DNA from: a bacterium
GTDB lineage: Bacteria > Elusimicrobiota > Elusimicrobia > Elusimicrobiales > UBA9959
Reading direction: 5' to 3'
DNA: 64,000 nt
NCBI GenBank assembly: GCA_021811185.1
Contig: JAJZPL010000001.1
Location: 62,001 to 126,000 of the forward strand
Of the stretch, positions 16,253 to 26,671 are shown one piece after another. A program made the translations under genes and the position numbers. The notes beneath the pieces are model-generated. The model was not told the origin of the DNA, ran no database searches, and was given only the letters and a program-made list of their open reading frames with translations. How positions within the stretch are numbered: the first letter of the stretch is position 1; each line of letters begins with the position of its first letter.

Positions 16253-17427
16253 GGATCTATAGTCCGGAAGACGAGGAGAAGCTCCGGCTCGCCGCGCAGG
16301 CGGAGGCCTGGCGGAGGAACGGGCTGATCACGGAACCCCAGTTCCTGGAGATCCAGGCTGCCACCCGCACGGACCTTAAACGGACCACGCTCATGCTGCG
16401 GCTGCTGCTGTTCGTTTTTGCCGGGGTGCTGACGGGGGCCACGGTGGCGTTCGTATGCTGGGCCCTCGACCTCAGGAAAGTGCCCGAGGCCGTTTGGTTC
16501 GCTATTGCCGGCGGCCTCGCCTATGCCGCGGCCGAACAGCTGGCGGGGCGCTTCAGATTCTACCGGCACGGCCTGGAAGAAGCTTTCGCCGCCGGGGCGC
16601 TGGTCCTGGCGCTGCTGGCCGTTGAGTATTTTGTAAAGAACGGGTTGGGCTTGTACGGTTTCGAGAAGGAGTTCATGATAGAAGTGCTGGCCGCGGCTGG
16701 GTGCTTCGCGCTTTACGCCCGTTTCCGCCACCTTTACCTGGCGCTGGCCGGGGTTCTGGTGCTGGCTTACATCCCCTTCACCGTTTTTGATGAAGTGCTA
16801 TGGGAGCGCGGTGCGCTGGCCGTCATATTTGTACTTGGGCTTGTGTTAATCTGGCGGGAAGAACGCGCCGAGCCGCCTGCCCTGCTGCGGGAGGAAGCCT
16901 CGTTCCTCTTCGCTTTCCTGCTCTTCGGCCTTTGCCTGGCGGTGAACCTGCGCCTGTGGGATTTCCGGCCCGGTGATATTCCGCACATCCTTAAGGCCAG
17001 CGCGGGGGTTCCGCCGGCCGCCTACTGGCTGTCTTATGTCCTCACTTTCCTGATCCCGCTGGCCGGGCTGGCCGCCGGGATAAAGACCCGGCGGCGCGCG
17101 GTGCTTATCGCTTCGTCCGCCGGGCTGATCCTGGCCCTGTCCACGAATAAAGATTATCTGGGCTTCCGGCATTATGCCTGGGACCCGGCGGTGCTGGGGG
17201 CGCTGCTTATAGGGATCTCCGTAGCGCTGGAGCGGCGGCTTAAAAAGGAATGGAACGGCTATACCGCCGAAGAATTATTGTCTCCCGCTTCCCACGGCCT
17301 GGAGGCCGCGGCCGTGGCGGCCGGCGTGGCCGGGGTAACGCCCGCGGCGAACGCGGCGCCGGGGGAAGGCGGAGCGAATTTCGGAGGCGGTTCGTCCGGC
17401 GGCGGCGGCTCCTCGCGCACTTTTTAG
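16249..17427 (+). CDS. DUF2157/DUF4401-like polytopic membrane protein with Gly/Ser-rich tail
   Basis: 392 aa from the ATG that overlaps the previous stop codon; an upstream extension of the frame would run through the preceding gene and is not used. A short soluble head (SPEDEEKLRLAAQAEAWRRN, GLITEPQF) is followed by about ten membrane helices and a tail after residue 350 of Ala-rich helix and GGGANFGGGSSGGGG. Function unknown. Coupled to the preceding DUF2157-like gene and followed 6 nt later by the HAD phosphatase gene. Confidence 0.6.
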   Translation: MRIYSPEDEEKLRLAAQAEAWRRNGLITEPQFLEIQAATRTDLKRTTLMLRLLLFVFAGVLTGATVAFVCWALDLRKVPEAVWFAIAGGLAYAAAEQLAGRFRFYRHGLEEAFAAGALVLALLAVEYFVKNGLGLYGFEKEFMIEVLAAAGCFALYARFRHLYLALAGVLVLAYIPFTVFDEVLWERGALAVIFVLGLVLIWREERAEPPALLREEASFLFAFLLFGLCLAVNLRLWDFRPGDIPHILKASAGVPPAAYWLSYVLTFLIPLAGLAAGIKTRRRAVLIASSAGLILALSTNKDYLGFRHYAWDPAVLGALLIGISVALERRLKKEWNGYTAEELLSPASHGLEAAAVAAGVAGVTPAANAAPGEGGANFGGGSSGGGGSSRTF

Positions 17428-17433
17428 GGTTTT

Positions 17434-18087
17434 ATGATAAAAGCCGTTATTTTCGACCTGGACGGGACGCTGTTGGACACCATCGACGACATAACCGATT
17501 CGCTTAATATCGCTTTGGCCGGCGGCGGTTTTAAGACGCACACCGCGGCGGAGATGAAGATGTTCGTGGGCAGCGGGGTAGACGTCCTGGTGCGGCGCGC
17601 CCTGGCCGGCGCTCCCTGCACGGACGAACAGGTTTCCGGCGTAAAAGCCAGGTACATGGAGGAATACGCCGCCAGGCGGACCGTGAAAACAAGGGTGTAC
17701 GACGGCGTGATCCAGGCTATAGACGAATTGAAAGAACTCGGCGTGAAGACGGCGGTTTTAAGCAACAAGCCCCAGCGGGACACCCTGAAAACCGTAGCTC
17801 ATTTTTTTACGCTGGCCAGGTTCGACCTGGTGCTCGGGCAAAGGGAAGGGATCCCGGCGAAACCGGACCCTGCCGCGCTGTGCGGGATCATTAAGGAACT
17901 CGGCGTGGACAAAGAAGAGTGCTTGTTCGTGGGCGATTCGGACGTGGACATGAAAACCGCGAAGAATGCCGGGGTCAAAAAGATAGGCGTGCTCTGGGGC
18001 TTCCGGGACAGGCAGGTACTGGAGGAGAATAGCGCCGATTATATAATCGACAAGGCTTCGCGCATAGTGGAGATAGCGAAAAAATAG
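17434..18087 (+). CDS. gph: HAD-superfamily phosphatase, phosphoglycolate-phosphatase-like
   Basis: 217 aa, normal for Gph. Motif I is VIFDLDGTLLD at residues 4-14 (nucleophile D8 and acid/base D10), motif II is AVLSNKP at about 108-114, motif III lysine is in GIPAKPDP, and motif IV is FVGDSDVDMKTAKNAG. A helical cap lies between motifs I and II. It probably clears 2-phosphoglycolate or a related phosphate ester, but exact substrate cannot be read from sequence. Six nt behind the membrane protein gene, so in the same operon. Confidence 0.8.
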   Translation: MIKAVIFDLDGTLLDTIDDITDSLNIALAGGGFKTHTAAEMKMFVGSGVDVLVRRALAGAPCTDEQVSGVKARYMEEYAARRTVKTRVYDGVIQAIDELKELGVKTAVLSNKPQRDTLKTVAHFFTLARFDLVLGQREGIPAKPDPAALCGIIKELGVDKEECLFVGDSDVDMKTAKNAGVKKIGVLWGFRDRQVLEENSADYIIDKASRIVEIAKK

Positions 18088-18102
18088 GCCGCCCGCCTAT
18101 TT

Positions 18103-18111
18103 TGTTATAAT
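18103..18111 (+). promoter_or_regulatory. Extended -10 promoter TGTTATAAT for glnS, leaderless layout
   Basis: A perfect TATAAT (18106-18111) with an upstream TG-n is followed by exactly 6 nt and the glnS ATG at 18118. Transcription should start at or next to the A of ATG, leaving no ribosome-binding leader. Confidence 0.6.
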
Positions 18112-18117
18112 TTCTAT

Positions 18118-19800
18118 ATGGAAAATCCGGAACCTAAGTCTAATTTCATCCGCGAGATCATCGACGCCGACAACGCCTCCGGCAAGTTCCAGGGGCGCGT
18201 ACACACGCGGTTCCCGCCGGAGCCCAACGGCTACCTGCATATCGGGCACGCCACGTCCATCATCCTCAACTCCGGGCTGGCCCGCCACTACAAGGGCAAG
18301 TTCAACCTGCGCTTCGACGACACCAACCCCGCCAAGGAAGAGCAGGAGTACGTGGATTCCATCGTGGAGGACGTGAAGTGGCTGGGCGGGGATTTCGAGG
18401 ACCGCTTGTTCTTCGCTTCCGACTATTTCCAGCAGATGTACGACTGGGCCATGCAGCTGGTGAAGGCCGGCAAGGCCTACGTCTGCGACCTTTCCGCCGA
18501 CGAGATGCGCGCCTACCGCGGCTCCCCCGGCGAGCCCGGGAAGAACAGCCCGTTCCGCGACCGCACCATAGAGGAGAACGTGAACCTGTTCGAGCGGATG
18601 AAGAACGGGGAGTTCGCCGACGGTTCGCGCACGCTGCGCGCCAAGATCGACATGGCGCACCCCAACATAAACATGCGCGACCCGGCCATGTACCGCATCG
18701 TGCACGCCGAGCACCACCGCCAGGGCAATAAATGGTGCATCTACCCGATGTACGACTGGGCGCACGGCCTGGAGGACTCCATCGAGGGCATCACCCATTC
18801 CATCTGCACGCTGGAGTTCGCCGACCACCGGCCGCTCTACGACTGGTTCATCGACCAGCTCGGCATCTACCACCCCCAGCAGATCGAGTTCGCGCGCCGC
18901 ACCATCAGCAACATGGTGACCAGCAAAAGAAAGCTGCTGGAGCTGGTGAAGGACAAGCACGTGAGCGGCTGGGACGACCCGCGCATGCCCACCGTGTGCG
19001 GCCTGCGCCGCCGCGGCTATACCGCCAGCTCGCTGCGCGCCTTCTGCGACGACGCCGGCATTTCCAAGGTGCCTGGCATCTCGGACATCTGGGTGCTCGA
19101 GAACGCGCTCCGCAACGAGCTTAACGTTTCCGCGCCGCGCGTGATGGCCGTGCTGAAGCCCCTTAAGGTCATTCTGGACAATTACCCGGCCGATAAGGCC
19201 GAGGAGATGGACGTGGTGAACAACCCCGGCGACCCCGCCGCGGGCACGCGCAAGGTGCCGTTCTCCCGCGAGCTCTACATCGAGCAGGACGATTTCAAGG
19301 AAGTGCCGCCCAAGAAGTTCTTCCGCATGACGCCCGGGCAGGAAGTGCGTCTGCGCGCCGCCTACATCATAAAGTGCGAGAGCGTGGCGAAGGACGCCGC
19401 CGGCAACGTGACGGAGGTGCACTGCACCTACGACCCGGCCACCAAAGGCGGCGACGCCCCCGATGGCCGCAAGATCAAGGGCACCATCCACTGGGTGTCC
19501 GCCAAGCACGCGCTGCCGGCGCAGGTGCGGCTGTACGACGCGCTGTTCACCAAGCGGAACCCCGACGACCTTGAGGAAGGGCAGGACTTCAAAGAGAACA
19601 TGAACCCCAACTCGCTGGAAGTCATTGAAAAGGCTTACCTGGAGCCGTCGCTGGCCAAGGCTGAGCCGGGCTCCCGGTTCCAGTTCGAGCGCCTCGGCTA
19701 CTTCTTCGCAGACCCCAAGGACTCCAGGCCCGGCGCGCCGGTGTTCAACCGCACCGTAACGCTGAAGGATACCTGGGCCAAGATAGAACAGAAAGCCTAA
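18118..19800 (+). CDS. glnS: Glutaminyl-tRNA synthetase
   Basis: 560 aa, the usual bacterial GlnRS length. It charges tRNA-Gln with glutamine in the cytoplasm. The class I signature is [13 protein letters not shown] (HIGH at residues 41-44); the second signature reads VTSKRKL, a variant of the usual VMSKRKL. The N-terminal LRFDDTNP motif separates it from GluRS, and the C-terminal half is the GlnRS-type double beta-barrel anticodon domain (for example [17 protein letters not shown]). With gltX in the same window, the organism has both direct enzymes. It has its own -10 box and no leader. Confidence 0.97.
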   Translation: MENPEPKSNFIREIIDADNASGKFQGRVHTRFPPEPNGYLHIGHATSIILNSGLARHYKGKFNLRFDDTNPAKEEQEYVDSIVEDVKWLGGDFEDRLFFASDYFQQMYDWAMQLVKAGKAYVCDLSADEMRAYRGSPGEPGKNSPFRDRTIEENVNLFERMKNGEFADGSRTLRAKIDMAHPNINMRDPAMYRIVHAEHHRQGNKWCIYPMYDWAHGLEDSIEGITHSICTLEFADHRPLYDWFIDQLGIYHPQQIEFARRTISNMVTSKRKLLELVKDKHVSGWDDPRMPTVCGLRRRGYTASSLRAFCDDAGISKVPGISDIWVLENALRNELNVSAPRVMAVLKPLKVILDNYPADKAEEMDVVNNPGDPAAGTRKVPFSRELYIEQDDFKEVPPKKFFRMTPGQEVRLRAAYIIKCESVAKDAAGNVTEVHCTYDPATKGGDAPDGRKIKGTIHWVSAKHALPAQVRLYDALFTKRNPDDLEEGQDFKENMNPNSLEVIEKAYLEPSLAKAEPGSRFQFERLGYFFADPKDSRPGAPVFNRTVTLKDTWAKIEQKA

Positions 19801-19809
19801 GGTTAAAGC

Positions 19810-19858
19810 AAAAAATGGGGACAGGCTACTTTATTAAAGTAGCCTGTCCCCATTTTTT
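19810..19858. repeat. Long perfect palindrome at convergent gene ends (REP-like, probable bidirectional terminator)
   Basis: 24-bp perfectly complementary arms flank a single central base. The core is GGGGACAGGCTACTTTA, bounded by A-run and T-run, so it would terminate transcription on both strands. It sits between the convergent glnS and araC-type genes. A second element with the same core occurs at 24917-24968. Confidence 0.85.
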
Positions 19859-19860
19859 TA

Positions 19861-20811
19861 TTAAGGCTGGGCCTGCCTGGCGGCGGGGACCTGCCGCAGC
19901 TGGTTAATGTCGCGCAGCGGGGCCTGGCCAAACTGGCGGCTGTACTCGCGGCTGAACTGCGAGGGGCTCTCGTAGCCCACCTGCATGGCGGCGGTGGCGG
20001 CGTCGAACTGTTCGGCGAGCATCAGGCGCCGGGCCTCGTTCAGGCGCAGCCACTTCTGGTACTGCAGCGGGCTCCTGGCCGTGAGCTCGCGGAAGTGGTG
20101 ATGGAAGGTGGAGGGGCTCATGTAGACCTGCGCGGCCAGGTCGTCCACGCGCAGCGGCTTGCTGAAGTTGGTCTTCAGCCAGTCTATGGCCTGCGCCACC
20201 TGGCTGCCCTGGCTGCCGTTGGTGGCGATCTGCCGCAGGCGCGCGCCCTGGTCCCCGGTCAGCAGGCGGTAAAGAATCTCGCGCTGGATCATCGGCGCGA
20301 GTACCGGGATGTCTTTCGGTGTGTCCAGAAGGTCCAGCAGGCGCTGGAAAGCCGCCAGCAGCTGCGGGGTTATCTCGCCGGTGGTCATGCCGCGGCCAGA
20401 ACGCTGTTCGCGCGGCGGCGGCAGTTTCCCGTCCACCATCATCTGCGCCGCCTCGCGCATGTCCAGCTTGAGCACCAGCCCGAGGCAGGGCTTTTCTTTA
20501 CTGGCCTTGGCTATCTGCACCATCGTGGGGATATCTACGGCGGTCAGCAGGAAATGCCGGGAGTCGTAGGTGTAGGAATCCCCGCCGACGACCACGCGCT
20601 TGGCCCCCTGCGCCACCACGCAGACGCAGGGCTCGTACATGGCGCTGGTCAGTTCCGTGACGGCCTGGCGCTTGTAGACGATAAGGCCGGGGACGGCGGC
20701 TTCGATGCGCTCTTTGTCTCCGGTCAATCGGGCAATGGTGCTGCCGAGGGTTTCCCTGGCTTTTTCCAGACTGTCCGACTTGAAAACTGGCTTATTCGCT
20801 TTTCTTTTCAT
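19861..20811 (-). CDS. AraC-family regulator, YqhC-like
   Basis: 316 aa. Residues about 30-190 are an AraC_N cupin-like sensor domain (GLIVYKRQAV, then PCVCVVAQGAKRVV, and TYDSRHFLLTAVDIPT). Residues about 215-310 hold the double helix-turn-helix (LRVDDLAAQVYMSPSTFHHH and AAMQVGYESPSQFSREY). Two nearby Cys in EPCVCVV are possible aldehyde or redox sensors. It is divergent from an alcohol dehydrogenase and two aldo/keto reductases, the same partnership as E. coli yqhC with yqhD and dkgA, where the regulator answers to reactive aldehydes. Function by analogy is likely; inducer not shown by sequence. Confidence 0.85.
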   Translation of the reverse strand: MKRKANKPVFKSDSLEKARETLGSTIARLTGDKERIEAAVPGLIVYKRQAVTELTSAMYEPCVCVVAQGAKRVVVGGDSYTYDSRHFLLTAVDIPTMVQIAKASKEKPCLGLVLKLDMREAAQMMVDGKLPPPREQRSGRGMTTGEITPQLLAAFQRLLDLLDTPKDIPVLAPMIQREILYRLLTGDQGARLRQIATNGSQGSQVAQAIDWLKTNFSKPLRVDDLAAQVYMSPSTFHHHFRELTARSPLQYQKWLRLNEARRLMLAEQFDAATAAMQVGYESPSQFSREYSRQFGQAPLRDINQLRQVPAARQAQP

Positions 20812-20877
20812 GGGAGTCTTCGGGCTTAGGGCCTATACAGATGGTAGCACACGGAACCGGACTCGGCAATACATAAC

Positions 20878-20901
20878 TGCCTATATCCGCAGGATTAGGC
20901 A
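20878..20901. promoter_or_regulatory. Inverted repeat in divergent araC/adh gap, operator candidate
   Basis: TGCCTA and TAGGCA arms enclose ATCC/GGAT, giving a near-perfect 24-nt dyad without a T-run. A related GCCTAT half site is at about 20831. A TTGACA at 20981-20986 could serve as -35 for the downstream operon, but its -10 partner is poor. The rest of the 251-nt gap shows nothing else clear. Confidence 0.4.
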
Positions 20902-21062
20902 AGAAACAGGCAGGATCGCTCTACCGGCTGCGGCCTGTCCGGGGGTATGATATATGCAAGGGACGGCTAGGGCGGGCACGTTGACATTTTGAGCCGGAAA
21001 TCGTAACTTGCGGGGAGTGGGGGAAAGAATTCTCCAATTTAGACCAGCCGGAGGAAAATAGT

Positions 21063-23991
<2,929 letters not shown>

Positions 23992-24014
23992 GGCCAAGGA
24001 CTTAAAAGGCAAAT

Positions 24015-24602
24015 ATGAATAAAAAACTATGGTCCTGGCTGGCCGCCGCGCTCCTTTTGTTCACGGGCCAGCAGCTCTCAGCGAAAAACAACAAGGAAGG
24101 CAAACCTATGCAGACTAAAATACTTGTGGTTTACTTCTCGCACTCCGGCAACACGCGGGTGATAGCCAACCAGATACATGAGCTGGCCGGCGGCGACATC
24201 TTCGAGCTGCGCCCCGCGGCCCCGTACCCGGCGAAGTATGACGACGTGGTCAAGCAGGCCAAAGACGAGCTGCGTTCGGATTTCAAGCCGAAGCTGAAGG
24301 CGAAACTGAAGGGCCTGGAGGCTTACGACACGATCTTCATCGGTTCGCCCAACTGGTGGGGCACGGTGGCCGGGCCTGTACGAACCTTCCTGGCCGACTA
24401 CGACCTGTCGGGCAAGACCATTGCGCCGTTCATAACACATGAAGGCAGCGGCTTGGGCAGCAGCGTGCGGGACATCGCCAAGCGCTGTCCAAAGTCGACC
24501 ATAGTGGACGGGCTCGCTGTCCGCGGTTCCAGTGTTAAGTCCGCGCGAAGCGACGTGGCCGAGTGGCTGCGCAAGTTCGGGATCCCGGAGCTCAAGAAGT
24601 AA
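24015..24602 (+). CDS. Flavodoxin-like protein, with signal peptide or alternative internal start
   Basis: 195 aa. The flavodoxin domain starts at about residue 33: strand KILVVYFS, FMN phosphate loop HSGNTRVIA, flavin-contact loop SPNWWGTVAGPV and C-terminal helix. Residues 1-23 form a Sec-type signal peptide ending LSA. A second in-frame ATG at 24108 (residue 32) has its own AAGGAAGG ribosome site and would give a cytoplasmic form. Likely an NAD(P)H:FMN/quinone or electron-carrier role tied to the aldehyde operon. It follows the reductase by 23 nt. Confidence 0.8.
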   Translation: MNKKLWSWLAAALLLFTGQQLSAKNNKEGKPMQTKILVVYFSHSGNTRVIANQIHELAGGDIFELRPAAPYPAKYDDVVKQAKDELRSDFKPKLKAKLKGLEAYDTIFIGSPNWWGTVAGPVRTFLADYDLSGKTIAPFITHEGSGLGSSVRDIAKRCPKSTIVDGLAVRGSSVKSARSDVAEWLRKFGIPELKK

Positions 24603-24620
24603 AGAACGGAGCGAAGACAT

Positions 24621-24908
24621 ATGGGCTATTACCTGTTCCACATTTTGGGCGGCCTGGCGGTCCTGACCTTGGCCTCGGAGCTGGCCCTGCGGTCGGCTCC
24701 TGGCCGCGGGCGCGCCATCAGGCTGGGCTGGAGCTGGGGCCTGCTGCTCTCGTTCTGCGTCTGCGTGATAACCGGTTTCGCCATGCTGACCCCGCTGGAC
24801 CCCCAATTGCGGCTGCCGGTCTTCTACAGTCATATCTGGACCGGCGCGGCCGGCGCCTGGGCCGGGCTTTACCACGCGTTCAAACGCCGGCGCGCTCTGG
24901 TGAACTAA
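24621..24908 (+). CDS. Small three-helix membrane protein with conserved-looking histidines
   Basis: 95 aa. Three hydrophobic helices are visible at about 5-23, 35-56 and 68-86. Histidines sit near membrane faces (FHILGG, YSHIWTG, YHAFKR), which resembles small cytochrome-b-like proteins, but no family can be named. Last gene of the aldehyde/flavodoxin operon, 18 nt after the flavodoxin; it might pass electrons to or from it. That link is inference only. Confidence 0.5.
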   Translation: MGYYLFHILGGLAVLTLASELALRSAPGRGRAIRLGWSWGLLLSFCVCVITGFAMLTPLDPQLRLPVFYSHIWTGAAGAWAGLYHAFKRRRALVN

Positions 24909-24916
24909 GTCAGGGG

Positions 24917-24968
24917 AAAAAGGGGACAGGCTACTTTGTTTTGAAATAAAGTAGCCTGTCCCCTTTTT
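24917..24968. repeat. Second long palindrome with the same core (REP-like, probable bidirectional terminator)
   Basis: 21-bp complementary arms (AAAAAGGGGACAGGCTACTTT and its complement) flank a 10-nt loop. Core GGGGACAGGCTACTTT is identical to that of 19810-19858. It lies between the convergent 24621 gene and gltX. Confidence 0.85.
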
Positions 24969-24984
24969 TACGTGCAGCCTGTTG

Positions 24985-26424
24985 TTACAGGCGTTTTATA
25001 GCCAGCGCGATCCGGCGCAGGGACTCTTCTTTGCCGAGGAGCTCGGCTATCTCGATAGCGCCGGTGGGGGTGACGGCCAGGCCGGAGAGGGCGATGCGCA
25101 TGGGCCACATCACCGGGCCGAGCTTGGCGCCCTTGGCCTCGGCATAGCCTTTTACGGCCGCCATCAGGGAGTCGTGGTTCCAGACAGTCTGTGAAAGTAT
25201 GCCCTGGAGGTCCGCCAGTACCGCCTTGCTGCTTTCGAGCGTGGTCTTGTTCTTGGCGTGGACGAACAGCTCGACGGCGTACTTTTCGTCGAGCTCCGTG
25301 AGGAAAGCCGTCATGGCCGGGATGTCGGACATCTTTTCCACTTTGCCCTGCAGGATGCCGCTGAGCTTCTTTATGTCGAAGCCCGCGGTTATCTTTTCGG
25401 GGTAGAACTTCTGGAACAGCTCATGCGCCTTTTCGGGCGGCAGCGCTTTGATGTGCTGGGCGTTCAGCCAGGCGAGCTTGACCATGTCGAACATGGCGGG
25501 CGCCTTGCCGATGCGGGCTATATCGAACTTCGCTACCAGGTCGGCCTTGGTGAAGTACTCCTGCTCGGTGCCGGGGTTCCAGCCCAGCAGCGCGATGTAG
25601 TTCAGGATGGCCTCGGGGAGATAGCCTTTGTTCAGGAAGTCGGAAAGCGCCACGCTGCCTTCGCGCTTGGAGAGCTTCTTGCCGCTCTCGCCCAGGATAT
25701 GCGGCAGGTGGATATGCTCCGGGATCTCCCAGCCGAAGGCCTTGTACAGCAGGATGTATTTGGGCGTGGAGGAGATGTACTCGCAGCCGCGCATCACGTG
25801 GGTGATGCCCATCAGGTGGTCGTCCACCACGTTGGCGAAATTATAGGTGGGGAAATTGTCGCGCTTCAGCAGGATCTGGTCGTCGAGTTGTTTGTTGTCA
25901 ACCACGATGTCGCCGTAAATAAAATCCTTGAAGGAAGTGGAGCCCTCGTGGTCTATCTTCTGGCGGATGACATAAGGCATACCCTTGGCCAGGTTGGCCT
26001 GCACTTCGGCCTCGGAAAGCCGGCTGCAGCGGCCGTCGTACCCCAGGATGGGGCCGTCGTGGGCCTCTTCGCCGGGCTCTTCCGTCTTCTCCTGCTTGTC
26101 GCAGAAGCAGCGGTAGGCGTGGCCTTCCTTCAGCAGCTGTTCGGCGTATTGTTTGTAAAGCGGCAGGCGCTGGCTCTGCACGTAAGGGCCCACGGGGCCG
26201 CCTTTGTCCGGGCCTTCGTCATGCTCCAGGCCGGTGATGGCCAGACTGTCGTAGATCACCTTCACGCTGTCCTCCACCAGGCGGGCCTGGTCGGTGTCCT
26301 CTATGCGGAGGATGAACTTGCCGTTGTTCTTCCTGGCGTGCAGGTAGGCGTACAGGGCGGTGCGGAGGTTGCCGATGTGCATGTAACCGGTGGGGCTGGG
26401 GGCAAATCTGGTCCTGACTTCCAT
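24985..26424 (-). CDS. gltX: Glutamyl-tRNA synthetase
   Basis: 479 aa, the standard length. Class I motifs are SPTGYMHIGNLRTALYAY (HIGN at 16-19) and KKLSKREG. It charges tRNA-Glu. The Cys cluster found in some zinc-binding GluRS (CFC and later Cys/His) is partly visible as YRCFCDKQ and CSRLSE. An AAAGGACC ribosome site lies before the ATG and an AT-rich region at about 26450-26470 may hold its promoter. The 247-nt gap 26425-26671 contains no gene I can support. Confidence 0.96.
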   Translation of the reverse strand: MEVRTRFAPSPTGYMHIGNLRTALYAYLHARKNNGKFILRIEDTDQARLVEDSVKVIYDSLAITGLEHDEGPDKGGPVGPYVQSQRLPLYKQYAEQLLKEGHAYRCFCDKQEKTEEPGEEAHDGPILGYDGRCSRLSEAEVQANLAKGMPYVIRQKIDHEGSTSFKDFIYGDIVVDNKQLDDQILLKRDNFPTYNFANVVDDHLMGITHVMRGCEYISSTPKYILLYKAFGWEIPEHIHLPHILGESGKKLSKREGSVALSDFLNKGYLPEAILNYIALLGWNPGTEQEYFTKADLVAKFDIARIGKAPAMFDMVKLAWLNAQHIKALPPEKAHELFQKFYPEKITAGFDIKKLSGILQGKVEKMSDIPAMTAFLTELDEKYAVELFVHAKNKTTLESSKAVLADLQGILSQTVWNHDSLMAAVKGYAEAKGAKLGPVMWPMRIALSGLAVTPTGAIEIAELLGKEESLRRIALAIKRL

Positions 26425-26659
26425 TTTAAGGTCCTTTGGCTGGTTTTGAGTTTAAAGTAATTTTATCAAAATATGCCGTCCTGGGGCTGGGCGGGGCGAT
26501 ATTAAGGAATCCAGCGATTATTTTATATGACCTGCCGGCGGCAAAGCGTCCATTGCCCTAAAGGCCCAGGCCTGATGCGGCCGGGGGGTGTTTTCCCATG
26601 GGCACAAAAGCATTTTAAAAATAGGCATTGGGGGGCTGGCGCGGATCAAGTTCGTACGC

Positions 26660-26665
26660 TATACT
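26660..26665 (+). promoter_or_regulatory. -10-like box TATACT, 6 nt before start codon
   Basis: TATACT, then 6 nt, then ATG 26672, with no ribosome site in between; the same layout as glnS. No -35 box at a proper distance. Confidence 0.5.
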
Positions 26666-26671
26666 ATTTAC

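Noticed and set aside
25258-26460. 400-codon plus-strand open frame opposite gltX
   Set aside because: It is an antisense shadow of a certain GluRS gene.
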